From NCBI GenBank assembly GCA_036378435.1, contig DASUWK010000025.1, positions 1 through 10,002 of the forward strand: a DNA stretch of 10,002 nucleotides, written 5' to 3'. A model generated the notes under the pieces. The model saw only the letters and a list, made by a program, of their open reading frames with translations. It ran no database searches and was not told where the DNA came from. Origin of the DNA: DASUWK01 sp036378435 (GTDB lineage Bacteria; Chloroflexota; Dormibacteria; Dormibacterales; Dormibacteraceae). How positions within the stretch are numbered: the first letter of the stretch is position 1; every line of letters begins with the position of its first letter. This document shows positions 1-6,804 of this stretch, one piece after another. A program made the translations under genes and the position numbers.

Positions 1-792
1 CAGCACGCCTCCGCACGCCTTCCACTGCAGCGAGGCCTCGTAGTAGCGGCCGCGGCGGTCGTAGGTCAGCTCGAGCTGCGAGAGCTGGAGCTCGCCGCCC
101 GCGCGCACCAGCGGCCGCGACACGAAAGCGAGCCGGCGGTCCGCCGGCCGCTCGCCCTCCATCGGGCGGTGGTAGATCGGGTCGAGCACGCGGACTACGT
201 CCTCCCCCACCGCGACCGCGTACGGCACCGCGATGTTGTCGCCCAGCAGCTGCGCCATGCAGCGCGCGATGGTGCTCTTGCCGTTGCCGGGCGGCCCGTA
301 GAGGAAGGACGACGCGCGCGAGGACATCGCGATGCCGATCTGCTCGACGAGGCCGGGGTCGAGCTCGAGCTCCGCCAGCGCCTGCCTGACCAGCTCGTGG
401 GAGACGGCGCTCTGCGTGTTCTGGCTGCGCACGAGCTCCATGGCGTCGTCGACGCCGATCGGGCAGGGCCCGAGGTAGTGAGTCGTGACGTTGGCAACCT
501 CGGTGGCCTGCCGGCGCCCGGCGTCGGTCACGTGGTACAGAAAGCGCTCGTCCAGCGACAGGTCGCGGATCCTCGGCTCGTCGCTGTGACCTTTGCGATC
601 CACGAAGTGGTTGTGCGTGAGCTCCACCAACAGTGGTTCGAGGACGGGAAGCGGTACCCCGAGCCGCTCCTGCAGCTGTATGCCGGCGAGCACGCCGGCC
701 GCAGCGAGGTGGCGCAGGAGCAGTCCTCGCACCAGGCCCCGCCCGACGCCCAGCTCGTTGAGAGCGCGTGGCGCCGCGTCAACTCGCAGCAT
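1..792 (-). CDS. AAA-type P-loop ATPase, 3' end cut by window edge
   Basis: The reading frame is open from the ATG at 792 down to base 1 (264 residues visible). Residues 165-174 read YGPPGNGKST, a textbook Walker A. The upstream part has a winged-helix-like stretch (LYHVTDAGRRQA, about residues 85-96) and HYLGPCPIGVDDAMELV. The downstream part has DPIYHRP and ends in KACGGVL, where homologues I remember continue with the Walker B segment (VFLIDDFGRQ type). This matches a family of about 400-450-residue AAA ATPases annotated only as 'ATPase', seen in Deltaproteobacteria and Chloroflexi-like genomes and distantly MoxR-like. The substrate is unknown. No Shine-Dalgarno precedes the ATG, and two in-frame TGA codons lie just upstream, so the start is well bounded. 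It is divergent from the DUF421 gene. The family resemblance is from memory, not from a search; the ATPase call itself is firm. Confidence 0.85.
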   Translation of the reverse strand, partial: MLRVDAAPRALNELGVGRGLVRGLLLRHLAAAGVLAGIQLQERLGVPLPVLEPLLVELTHNHFVDRKGHSDEPRIRDLSLDERFLYHVTDAGRRQATEVANVTTHYLGPCPIGVDDAMELVRSQNTQSAVSHELVRQALAELELDPGLVEQIGIAMSSRASSFLYGPPGNGKSTIARCMAQLLGDNIAVPYAVAVGEDVVRVLDPIYHRPMEGERPADRRLAFVSRPLVRAGGELQLSQLELTYDRRGRYYEASLQWKACGGVL

Positions 793-800
793 GATGTGTG

Positions 801-829
801 AGCCTACCGGCAGACGTCACCGGAGTCAC
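801..829 (-). promoter_or_regulatory. Candidate promoter for the AAA ATPase gene
   Basis: Read on the minus strand, GTGACT (829-824), a 17-base spacer and TAGGCT (806-801) make a -35/-10 pair. The predicted transcription start falls about two bases before the ATG at 792. That fits the absence of a Shine-Dalgarno site and suggests a leaderless or nearly leaderless mRNA. The -10 fits the TANNNT pattern; the -35 is weaker. This is inference only. Confidence 0.3.
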
Positions 830-830
830 C
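816..830. repeat. Short direct repeat GTCACC-GGA-GTCACC in the divergent gap
   Basis: Two exact GTCACC copies (816-821 and 825-830) are separated by GGA, giving a 9-base period. They lie in the 54-bp gap between two divergent genes and overlap the proposed -35 of the minus-strand gene, so a regulator site is possible. The repeat is short enough to arise by chance. Confidence 0.3.
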
Positions 831-846
831 TCGTGGAGGCGATTGG

Positions 847-1359
847 ATGAGTCTTTTCCACTTCCAGGTCACGCCCTGGGAGCTGATCCTGCGGTCGATA
901 GCCATCTATGTCGTGCTCCTCGCGATGCTGAGGCTCTTCGGCAAGCGCGAGGTGGGCCAGTTCACCCTCTACGACCTCGTCCTCGTCCTCCTCGTCGCCA
1001 ACGCTGTGCAGCCCGCGATGACCGGGCCGGACAGCTCGCTCGGAGGCGGGCTCGTCATCATCGGCACGCTCGTCGGGGTCAACTTCCTGATCGGCCGCCT
1101 GGACAGGTTCGGCATCTTCCACCGCCTGCTGGCGCCGGCCCCGACGATAGTGATCCGCGACGGTCACTACATCCCCCGGGCGATGGATAAAGAGGGCGTC
1201 GACAAAGAGGCCGTCGAGATGGCGATTCGCGAGCACGGGATCGAGAACGTCGACGGCGTGAAGCTCGGCGTGCTGGAGCCGGACGGTACCTTGAGCATCG
1301 TGCCCACCGACTCCCAGGTCCATCACACGCGCCACCGCGTGCGCTACATCCGCCGCTGA
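847..1359 (+). CDS. DUF421 / YetF-domain membrane protein
   Basis: This 170-residue protein has three N-terminal hydrophobic segments (about residues 12-30, 40-57 and 67-85) followed by a soluble C-terminal domain. The conserved DUF421 core is visible as LFGKREVGQ (residues 30-38), then FTLYDLVLVLLVANAVQPAM (39-58). The C-terminal half (APTIVIRDGHYIPRAM, then KLGVLEPDGTLSIVP) is the YetF-like alpha/beta domain. The length is typical for the short members. The start is decided by a perfect GGAGG at 835-839, seven bases before the ATG. The biochemical function of the family is unknown; members are common in spore-formers and soil bacteria and sit in the cytoplasmic membrane. The stop overlaps the next start as TGATG, so it is the first gene of the likely seven-gene operon. 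Confidence 0.9.
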   Translation: MSLFHFQVTPWELILRSIAIYVVLLAMLRLFGKREVGQFTLYDLVLVLLVANAVQPAMTGPDSSLGGGLVIIGTLVGVNFLIGRLDRFGIFHRLLAPAPTIVIRDGHYIPRAMDKEGVDKEAVEMAIREHGIENVDGVKLGVLEPDGTLSIVPTDSQVHHTRHRVRYIRR

Positions 1360-2051
1360 TGTCGATTTCGCGCACGGTTCGGATCGGGGACCGCGAGGTC
1401 ACGCGGATCGGCCTCGGCACCAACCGCCTGACGAACACGCCGCAGAACGTCGATTTCCTGCGTGCGGCCGTGGACGCCGGCGTGCAGCTGATCGACACCG
1501 CGCACGTGTATTCGAGCGGCGAGAGCGAGGCGGCGATCGGCGCGGCGGGTCTTGACGGCCGGGCCCTGGTGGCCAGCAAAGGCGGCATGGGCGCCGGCAA
1601 CGGCAGCCCTGAGAGGCTGGCGGCCGAGATCGAGGAGAGCCTGCGCCGGCTGCGCACCGACCGGATCGACCTCTACTACCTCCACCGCGTCGACCCCGAG
1701 ACCCCGCTGGCCGAGAGCGTCGGCGCGCTCAAGGAACACCAGGAGCGCGGGCAGATCGGCCAGATCGGCCTCTCCAACGTCACCGTCGAGCACATCGAGG
1801 AGGCGCGCCGCGTCGTCGACGTGGCCGCGGTCCAGAACGCCTTCAACTTCGCCGAGCGCCGGCATGAGCTGGTGCTCGAGTACTGCGAGCGCGAGGAGAT
1901 CGCGTTCGTGCCCTACATCCCGCTGCGCACCGAGCTGGCGCCGCGGGAGGCTCTCGTCTGGCTCCTGCAGCGCTCGCCGGTCGTGCTGCCCATCCCCGGC
2001 TCGCTCAACCTCGAGCACGTCAAGGCGAACCTGGCGGCGCTGGACGCCTAG
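1359..2051 (+). CDS. Compact aldo/keto reductase (YdbC-like)
   Basis: A predicted NAD(P)H-dependent carbonyl reductase of 230 residues. The four catalytic residues of the aldo/keto reductase family are in place: D46 and Y51 (LIDTAHVYSSGESE), K74 (VASKGG) and H109 (YYLHRVDP). GQIGQIGLSNV and the late WLLQRSPVVLPIPGS segment resemble E. coli YdbC. It is clearly shorter than the usual 280-330 residues: the loop before the last strand and the C-terminal helix after NLEHVKANLAALDA are trimmed, so substrate-pocket loops may be missing. The ATG shares a base with the previous stop (TGATG) and no Shine-Dalgarno is evident, so translational coupling is likely. The substrate cannot be told from the sequence. 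Confidence 0.9.
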   Translation: MSISRTVRIGDREVTRIGLGTNRLTNTPQNVDFLRAAVDAGVQLIDTAHVYSSGESEAAIGAAGLDGRALVASKGGMGAGNGSPERLAAEIEESLRRLRTDRIDLYYLHRVDPETPLAESVGALKEHQERGQIGQIGLSNVTVEHIEEARRVVDVAAVQNAFNFAERRHELVLEYCEREEIAFVPYIPLRTELAPREALVWLLQRSPVVLPIPGSLNLEHVKANLAALDA

Positions 2052-2088
2052 GAATGGCCGGCCGACGGCCCAGGTTCGGAAAGAGGTG

Positions 2089-3138
2089 ATGGACCACCTC
2101 GAGCTCGGCCTGGACACTTTCGGCGACGTCACCCTGGACGACGGCGGCACACCGCTGTCCCAAGCCCAGGTGACCCGCAACGTGGTCGAGGAAGCGGTGC
2201 TGGCCGACCAGCTGGGCCTCGATTTCATCGGCGTCGGCGAGCACCACCGCCCGGACCTCGCGATCTCCTCGCCCGACGTCGTGCTCGCGGCGATCGCCGC
2301 TCGCACCCAGCACATCCACCTCGGCTCGGCGGTGACCGTGCTGAGCACCGACGACCCCGTCCGCGTCTTCGAGCGCTTCTCGACGCTGGACGCGCTCTCC
2401 GGCGGCCGCGCCGAGATCATCCTCGGCCGGGGCTCGTTCACCGAGACCTTCCCGCTCTTCGGTTTCAGCCTCGACGATTACGAGCTGCTCTTCGAGGAGA
2501 AGCTGCAGCTCTTCGCGGAGCTGCTCAAGGAGCAGCCGGTGACGTGGTCAGGTCAGACCCGGGCTTCGCTCGAGGGCCGCGAGGCGTATCCGAAGACCGA
2601 GTCCGGCCAGCTGACGACCTGGGTCGGCGTCGGCGGCAGCCCCGAGTCGGTGGTGCGCGCCGCCCGCTACGGCTTCCCCCTCGTGGTGGCGATCATCGGC
2701 GGCCAGCCGATGCGTTTCAAGCCGCTGATCGAGCTCTATCACGCCGCGCTGAAGGAGTTCGGGCACCCCGAGCAGCCGGTGGCGGCCCACTCGCCCGGCT
2801 ACATCGCGGCCACCGACGAGCAGGCTCGCGACGAGCTGTGGCCGCACATGTCCGCGATGATGACCCGCATCGGCCGCGAGCGCGGCTGGCCGCCGATGAG
2901 CCGCGAGCAGTTCGACCTCCAGGCCGGCCCGGACGGCGCCTACTTCGTCGGTGCGCCGGAGACGGTGGCCGCCAAGATCGTCAGCGTCGTCCAGGGTCTT
3001 GGGCTGCAGCGCTTCGACCTCAAGTACAGCGCCGGAACGCTGCCCCACGACAAGCTGATGCGGAGCATCGAGCTCTACGGAGGCAAGGTCGCCCCGCTGG
3101 TCAAGGAGGCGCTCGCCGAGCCGGTCCAGGCAAGGTAG
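2089..3138 (+). CDS. LLM-class flavin-dependent oxidoreductase
   Basis: This 349-residue luciferase-like monooxygenase/oxidoreductase has the TIM-barrel features of the family. The N-terminal strand is LELGLDTFGD, followed by GVGEHHRPD (E51-H52-H53) and LGSAVTVLSTDDPVRVFE with LDALSGGRAEIILGRGSF. It then has WVGVGGSPESVVRAARYG, the flavin-phosphate-binding region in relatives, and ends with FVGAPETVAAKI. It resembles the group typified by the structure 2I7G (TIGR03858), which is expected to use FMN rather than F420; that assignment is from memory. The start is the ATG at 2089, preceded by GGAAAGAGGTG, which matches the 16S tail. The frame is open far upstream, but that part is a shadow of the aldo/keto reductase gene. 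It lies 37 bp after that gene in the same operon, so the two redox enzymes may be co-expressed. The substrate is unknown. Confidence 0.9.
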   Translation: MDHLELGLDTFGDVTLDDGGTPLSQAQVTRNVVEEAVLADQLGLDFIGVGEHHRPDLAISSPDVVLAAIAARTQHIHLGSAVTVLSTDDPVRVFERFSTLDALSGGRAEIILGRGSFTETFPLFGFSLDDYELLFEEKLQLFAELLKEQPVTWSGQTRASLEGREAYPKTESGQLTTWVGVGGSPESVVRAARYGFPLVVAIIGGQPMRFKPLIELYHAALKEFGHPEQPVAAHSPGYIAATDEQARDELWPHMSAMMTRIGRERGWPPMSREQFDLQAGPDGAYFVGAPETVAAKIVSVVQGLGLQRFDLKYSAGTLPHDKLMRSIELYGGKVAPLVKEALAEPVQAR

Positions 3139-3166
3139 CCTTCCGGCTGCAGTTGGAAGCCTTGAG

Positions 3167-4277
3167 ATGAAGGCTCTTGCTCTGGGCCTGCTGGCCGTCG
3201 TCCTCGTCGCCTGCGGCGCCGCGCCGGTCGCTCGGGCGCACCTGGCACGTGGTGCGTCGCCGTCGCCATTCGCCTGGCCGTCTCCCTTCTACTCCCCATC
3301 GGCGATGCCCTCGGCCTGGCCATCGCCCTGGCCCTCGCCCGCCGCGGCATCCGCGTCCGCGGCATCCGCACAGCGGCCAGCGCCCAAGCCGTCGCCGTCG
3401 CATTCACCGTCACCTCCGCCGGTTGCGTGCACGGTCTTCCCCGCGAACAACACCTTCAACAAGGACATCTCGACGCTGCCCGTCGACAGCCACAGCGCCG
3501 CCTGGCTCGCCTCCGCGAACGCGGGCTCGACGAACCTGCATCCCGATTTCGGCGCCTATCCCTACGGCATCCCGTACAACACGGTCACGCCGTCACACCC
3601 GAGCGGCAACGTGACGTTCCAGTACGCGTCGGAGAGCGACCCGAACCCGTACGTCGTCGGAGCCGACCTCAAGGTGGAGGGCACTCCCAACGACGGCGGC
3701 GACGACCACATGCTGGCGTACGACCCGTCCGCGTGCACGCTCGAGGAGATCTACCACGCGCAGCTGGTCAACCAGCCCTACACGGGCGGCTCCGGCGCCA
3801 AGTGGAACCTCACTTCCAACGCGCTCCGCCCGGCCGGCTGGACGTCGGCGGACGCGGCCGGCCTGCCGATCTTCCCGCTGCTGGTGAGGTACAGCGAGGT
3901 CCAGGCAGGCTTCATCGGTCACGCGCTGCGCTTCACCGTCAAGTGCACCAACACCACGTACGAGTGGCCGGCGCGCCACGAGGCCGGCACCTGCGGCACG
4001 AACTCGGGACTGCCGCCCGATGGGCGCCCGCTTCCGCCTCAAGAGCAGCTTCAACATCTCCGGCTTCAGCGCCCAGACGCAGGTGATACTGCGTGCGATG
4101 CAGCACTACGGGATGTTCGTCGCCGACAACGGGAGCAACTGGTACTTCCAGGGCGACGAGAACTCAGGCTGGACGGACACCCTGCTGACGCAGCTGAAGT
4201 CCGTGCCGGCGTCCGAGTTCGAAGCGGTCGACGAGTCGTCGTTGATGGTCGACCCGAACTCCGGCCAGTCGCGCTGA
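3167..4277 (+). CDS. Secreted lipoprotein-like protein, frame broken once near 4018
   Basis: The N-terminus is a lipoprotein signal peptide: MKALALGLLAVVLVAC with lipobox L13-V14-A15-C16. A Pro/Ser/Trp/Ala-rich linker follows (about residues 29-85, three WPSP copies), then a conserved extracellular domain beginning ACTVFPANNTFNKDIS. Later segments are HPDFGAYPYGIPYN, RPAGWTSADAAGLPIFPLLVRY and YEWPARHEAGT. After codon 284 (CCC at 4016-4018) the homologous sequence continues one base on: the ATG at 4020 opens MGARFRLKSSFNISGF and MFVADNGSNWY, ending at TGA 4275-4277. Rejoined, the product is about 369 residues. The domain recurs in uncharacterised secreted proteins of soil Acidobacteria and Actinobacteria, where I recall PPMGARFRLKASF uninterrupted. 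Its function is unknown. A single-base indel (real or assembly error) is the simplest explanation; a +1 slip is possible. The start has GGAAG about ten bases upstream. Confidence 0.75.
4013..4022 (+). other. One-base frame break (CCG CCC G ATG)
   Basis: The upstream frame reads ...GLPP and would continue D-G-R-P; the frame one base later reads M-G-A-R-F-R, which is where the conserved domain goes on. One extra base, effectively the G at 4019, separates the halves. No long homopolymer is present. CCC followed by G is a sequence on which proline tRNA can slip +1, so recoding is conceivable, but an indel or an assembly error is more likely. Confidence 0.6.
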
Positions 4278-4765
4278 AGCGCCGCGCCGTCTCCGTCGAG
4301 CAGACGCTGGCGCTGCTCGCGGAGCTGCCGGAGCGCATCGCCGCGATCACGGCCGACCTGTCGGAGGACGAGGCGCGCACGGTGACGCCCGACGATCGGT
4401 GGGCGGCGACGGACGCGCTGGCCCACCTCCGCAGCTGCGCCGACGTCTGGGGCGGCTGCATCTCGACGATCCTCGCGGAGGAGCACCCCACGATTCGCGC
4501 CATCAACCCGCACACCGCGATCCTGGGCACGAGCTATCACCGGCAGGCGTTTCGGCCCTCGTTCAACGCTTATCGGCGCCAGCGGCGAGAGCTGCTGCGG
4601 CAGCTCGGCGGCCTGACGCCGGACCAGTGGCTGCGCACCGCAACGGTCGTCGGCGCCGGAGCACCGCTCGAGAGATCGGTGCACTACTACGCGGCGTGGC
4701 TCGCCCGCCACGAGCGCACGCACATCAACCAGTTCGCCAAGGTCGTCGAGGCGGTGCGGGCCTAG
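4274..4765 (+). CDS. DinB-family (four-helix) protein, start codon uncertain
   Basis: The C-terminal 160 or so residues read as a DinB/DUF664-type four-helix bundle: VEQTLALLAELPERIAAITA, then DDRWAATDALAHLRSCADVW, a middle EEHPTIRAINP, and the final helix LARHERTHINQFAKVVEAV. The histidines in the AHLR and ARHERTH segments match metal-ligand positions known in the fold. Such proteins include metal-dependent thiol transferases and many of unknown role. No ATG, GTG or TTG is available in frame near the expected start. I place it at CTG 4274, which overlaps the previous stop as CTGA, copying the ATGA overlap seen at 5902; this is a guess. The same frame is open back to 3167, so a fused 532-residue reading exists but is judged artefactual. 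It ends directly at the antiporter's start codon. Confidence 0.75.
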   Translation: MKRRAVSVEQTLALLAELPERIAAITADLSEDEARTVTPDDRWAATDALAHLRSCADVWGGCISTILAEEHPTIRAINPHTAILGTSYHRQAFRPSFNAYRRQRRELLRQLGGLTPDQWLRTATVVGAGAPLERSVHYYAAWLARHERTHINQFAKVVEAVRA

Positions 4766-5905
4766 TTGTTCGGTCCCATCCTGCTGCTGGTGGCCGCCGG
4801 CCTGGTCGGCCCGCTGCTGGCGAGCACCCGGCGGCCGCTGGTGCCGGTGCTGGTCGGCGAGCTCTTCGCCGGCGCGGCGCTCGGACGCACCGGCCTCGGC
4901 TGGCTGCACCCGGACGTCCAGCCGATGCCCGCGTTCATGACCCTCGGACTGGCCATGCTGATGCTCCAGGCGGGCACCGAGGTCGACATCCGGTCGCCGG
5001 TGCTGCGGCAGCGAGCGGGCCGCGGCGTGCTCGCGCTGGCGATCACCGCCGCGGTCAGCGTGCCCATCGGGCTGGCGGTCTCCGCGCTGACCGGCGCGGG
5101 CCACGCCACGTTGATCGTGGTTCTGCTAGCGGGCAGCTCGGCGGCGGTCGCCTTCCCGACCATCACAGAGCAGGGCTTGACCGGGCCGGCGGTGGCCATG
5201 CTGCTGGCCTGGATCACGCTGGCCGACGCGTCGACCGCGCTGGTCATGCCGCTGACCCTCACCGGAGTGGGCACGATCCCGAAGGCGCTGGGCGGGGACG
5301 TCATGATCGTGGCCGTCGCCGGGGCCGCCCTGCTGGTCGCCCGGCGCCTCTTCCAGACCGGCGCAGCCGACGCGGCCAAGAAGATGTCGAAGGCGCGCCA
5401 CTGGGCGCTTCAGCTGCGCGTCGCGCTCCTGCTCCTGCTCGCCCTGGCGACGATCTCGCAGTACACGGGCGCCAGCCTGCTCGTCGCCGGCTTCGCAGCC
5501 GGGATCGTGATGCGCCAGTTCCACGAGCCCCACCGTCTCGTCCACCAGCTGACCGGCCTCGCGACGGGGTTCTTCGTCCCCGCCTTCTTCGTCCTGCTCG
5601 GAGCCACGCTCGACCTTCGCGGCCTGTTGGCGGCCCCAAGTGCGATAGTCCTGGCCGTGGCCATGGCCGGAGGAGCAGCGATCGCCCACGTTGTGGCCGG
5701 ACTGGCGGCAGCACGCGACGAGCGGCTCGCCAGCGGCCTGCTGAGCTCGGCGCAGCTTGGACTGCCGGCCGCGGCGGCCAGCCTGGGCCTGGCGGAGCAC
5801 GTCCTCACACCGCCCATCGCCGCGGCCCTGGTCGCGGGCGGGATTCTCACGCTGGTCCCGGCCACCGCCGGCGCGGTGCTGCTGGCGCGCGGCTCGGCGC
5901 GATGA
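4766..5905 (+). CDS. CPA2-type cation:proton antiporter (membrane core only)
   Basis: This 379-residue, almost wholly hydrophobic protein has about 11-13 membrane helices. Hallmarks of the monovalent cation:proton antiporter-2 family (KefB/KefC/NapA type) are visible. They are GELFAGAALGRTGLG near the N-terminus (E32), LMLQAGTEVD (Q68-D74, the FLAGLEID-like helix), an acidic helix with LADAST (D154), and FFVPAFFVLLGATLDL late on. It lacks the C-terminal RCK/TrkA-N domain that gates KefB and KefC, so it is probably a simple Na+/H+ or K+/H+ exchanger; the ion cannot be told. The start is TTG 4766, immediately after the TAG of the DinB gene (TAGTTG). It is the first possible start codon after that in-frame stop, and a weak GAGG lies 13 bases upstream. 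Its stop overlaps the next start as ATGA. Confidence 0.88.
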   Translation: MFGPILLLVAAGLVGPLLASTRRPLVPVLVGELFAGAALGRTGLGWLHPDVQPMPAFMTLGLAMLMLQAGTEVDIRSPVLRQRAGRGVLALAITAAVSVPIGLAVSALTGAGHATLIVVLLAGSSAAVAFPTITEQGLTGPAVAMLLAWITLADASTALVMPLTLTGVGTIPKALGGDVMIVAVAGAALLVARRLFQTGAADAAKKMSKARHWALQLRVALLLLLALATISQYTGASLLVAGFAAGIVMRQFHEPHRLVHQLTGLATGFFVPAFFVLLGATLDLRGLLAAPSAIVLAVAMAGGAAIAHVVAGLAAARDERLASGLLSSAQLGLPAAAASLGLAEHVLTPPIAAALVAGGILTLVPATAGAVLLARGSAR

Positions 5906-6804
5906 CCCGCGACGACAAGCTCGACGAGAAGCTGCGGCGGGCGGTCGCCGACCTCGTCGTCCGACCCGGCGCCAAGGTCTCGCTCCCGCGCGACTTCGAT
6001 CCCGGTCATAAGGCGGGCTACGTCGACCGCGACGACGCGAAGGAGATGCTGCAGCACACGCTGGAGCGGCTGGCGATGTACCAGGACCGCCTTGCGGCGC
6101 AGCAGACGTTCGGACTGCTGGTCGTCCTGCAGGGCATGGACGCCGCGGGCAAGGACGGCGTCGTCAAACACGTGATGGCCGGGATGAACCCGCAGGGCGT
6201 CGTCGCCCACTCCTTCAAGAGGCCGTCGGCCAGCGAGCTGCGCCACGACTACCTCTGGCGGCACCAGGTCGCCCTGCCTGAGCGGGGCCAGGTCGGGATC
6301 TTCAACCGCTCCCACTACGAAGAGGTGGTCGCCGTGCGCGTCCACAAGGAGCTGCTCGAGGCCCAGCTGCTGCCCTCGAAGAAGACGGGACCGCGCCTCT
6401 GGCAGACGCGCTACCGCGAGATCAACGCTTGGGAGCGGTACCTCGTCGACAACGGGATCGCGGTGGTGAAGCTGTTCCTGAACGTGTCGCGCGACGAGCA
6501 GCGAAACCGGCTGCTCGAGCGCATCGACGACCCCGAGAAGAACTGGAAGTTCTCCGAGGCCGACGTCCATGAACGGGAGAACTGGGACGCGTACCAGAAG
6601 GCGTATGGTGCGATGCTCTCGGCGACCAGCACCGAGGCGGCGCCGTGGCACGTGCTTCCCGCGGACCACAAGTGGTTCGCGCAGCTTGCGGCGGCGGGTG
6701 CCATCGTCGGCGCGTTCGAAGCGATCGATCCGCGGTATCCGAAGGTCAGCGCCCAGCAGCGAGAGGCGTTGAGTCGCGCGCGCGAGCAGCTTCTGCGCGA
6801 CTGA
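5902..6804 (+). CDS. PPK2-family polyphosphate:nucleotide phosphotransferase
   Basis: A 300-residue cytoplasmic kinase that moves phosphate between polyphosphate and nucleotides. The Walker A is GMDAAGKDG (G78-K84-D85). The PPK2 signature continues with GVVAHSFKRPSASEL and HDYLWR, then GIFNRSHYEEVVAVRVH (Walker B/lid region), NPEKNWKFSEAD-type DDPEKNWKFSEADVHERENW, and APWHVLPADHKW. Overall it resembles the single-domain PPK2 subgroup that includes the Meiothermus ruber enzyme (class III, able to phosphorylate both AMP and ADP), so NMP/NDP phosphorylation is likely but not proven. It starts with ATG in an ATGA overlap with the antiporter stop and lacks a clear Shine-Dalgarno, so translational coupling is expected. 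It is the last gene of the operon. Its final 59 bases are also the antisense of the MFS gene's 3' end. The open frame upstream to 4399 is a shadow. Confidence 0.93.
   Translation: MTRDDKLDEKLRRAVADLVVRPGAKVSLPRDFDPGHKAGYVDRDDAKEMLQHTLERLAMYQDRLAAQQTFGLLVVLQGMDAAGKDGVVKHVMAGMNPQGVVAHSFKRPSASELRHDYLWRHQVALPERGQVGIFNRSHYEEVVAVRVHKELLEAQLLPSKKTGPRLWQTRYREINAWERYLVDNGIAVVKLFLNVSRDEQRNRLLERIDDPEKNWKFSEADVHERENWDAYQKAYGAMLSATSTEAAPWHVLPADHKWFAQLAAAGAIVGAFEAIDPRYPKVSAQQREALSRAREQLLRD

Noticed and set aside
169..801. Long plus-strand open frame (210 codons) opposite the AAA ATPase
   Set aside because: The opposite strand carries a Walker A and other conserved ATPase segments. The plus-strand product is low-complexity R/A/H-rich with no motif.
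3167..4765. A single 532-residue lipoprotein-DinB fusion protein
   Set aside because: The middle part (4019-4276 in this frame) is arginine-rich nonsense, while the next frame there continues the conserved domain. The open frame is most simply a by-product of few stop codons in GC-rich DNA plus one indel.
4399..5901. Large N-terminal extension of the PPK2 gene
   Set aside because: It runs out of frame through the DinB and antiporter genes and has shadow-type composition. PPK2 homology begins near the ATG at 5902, which forms an ATGA overlap.
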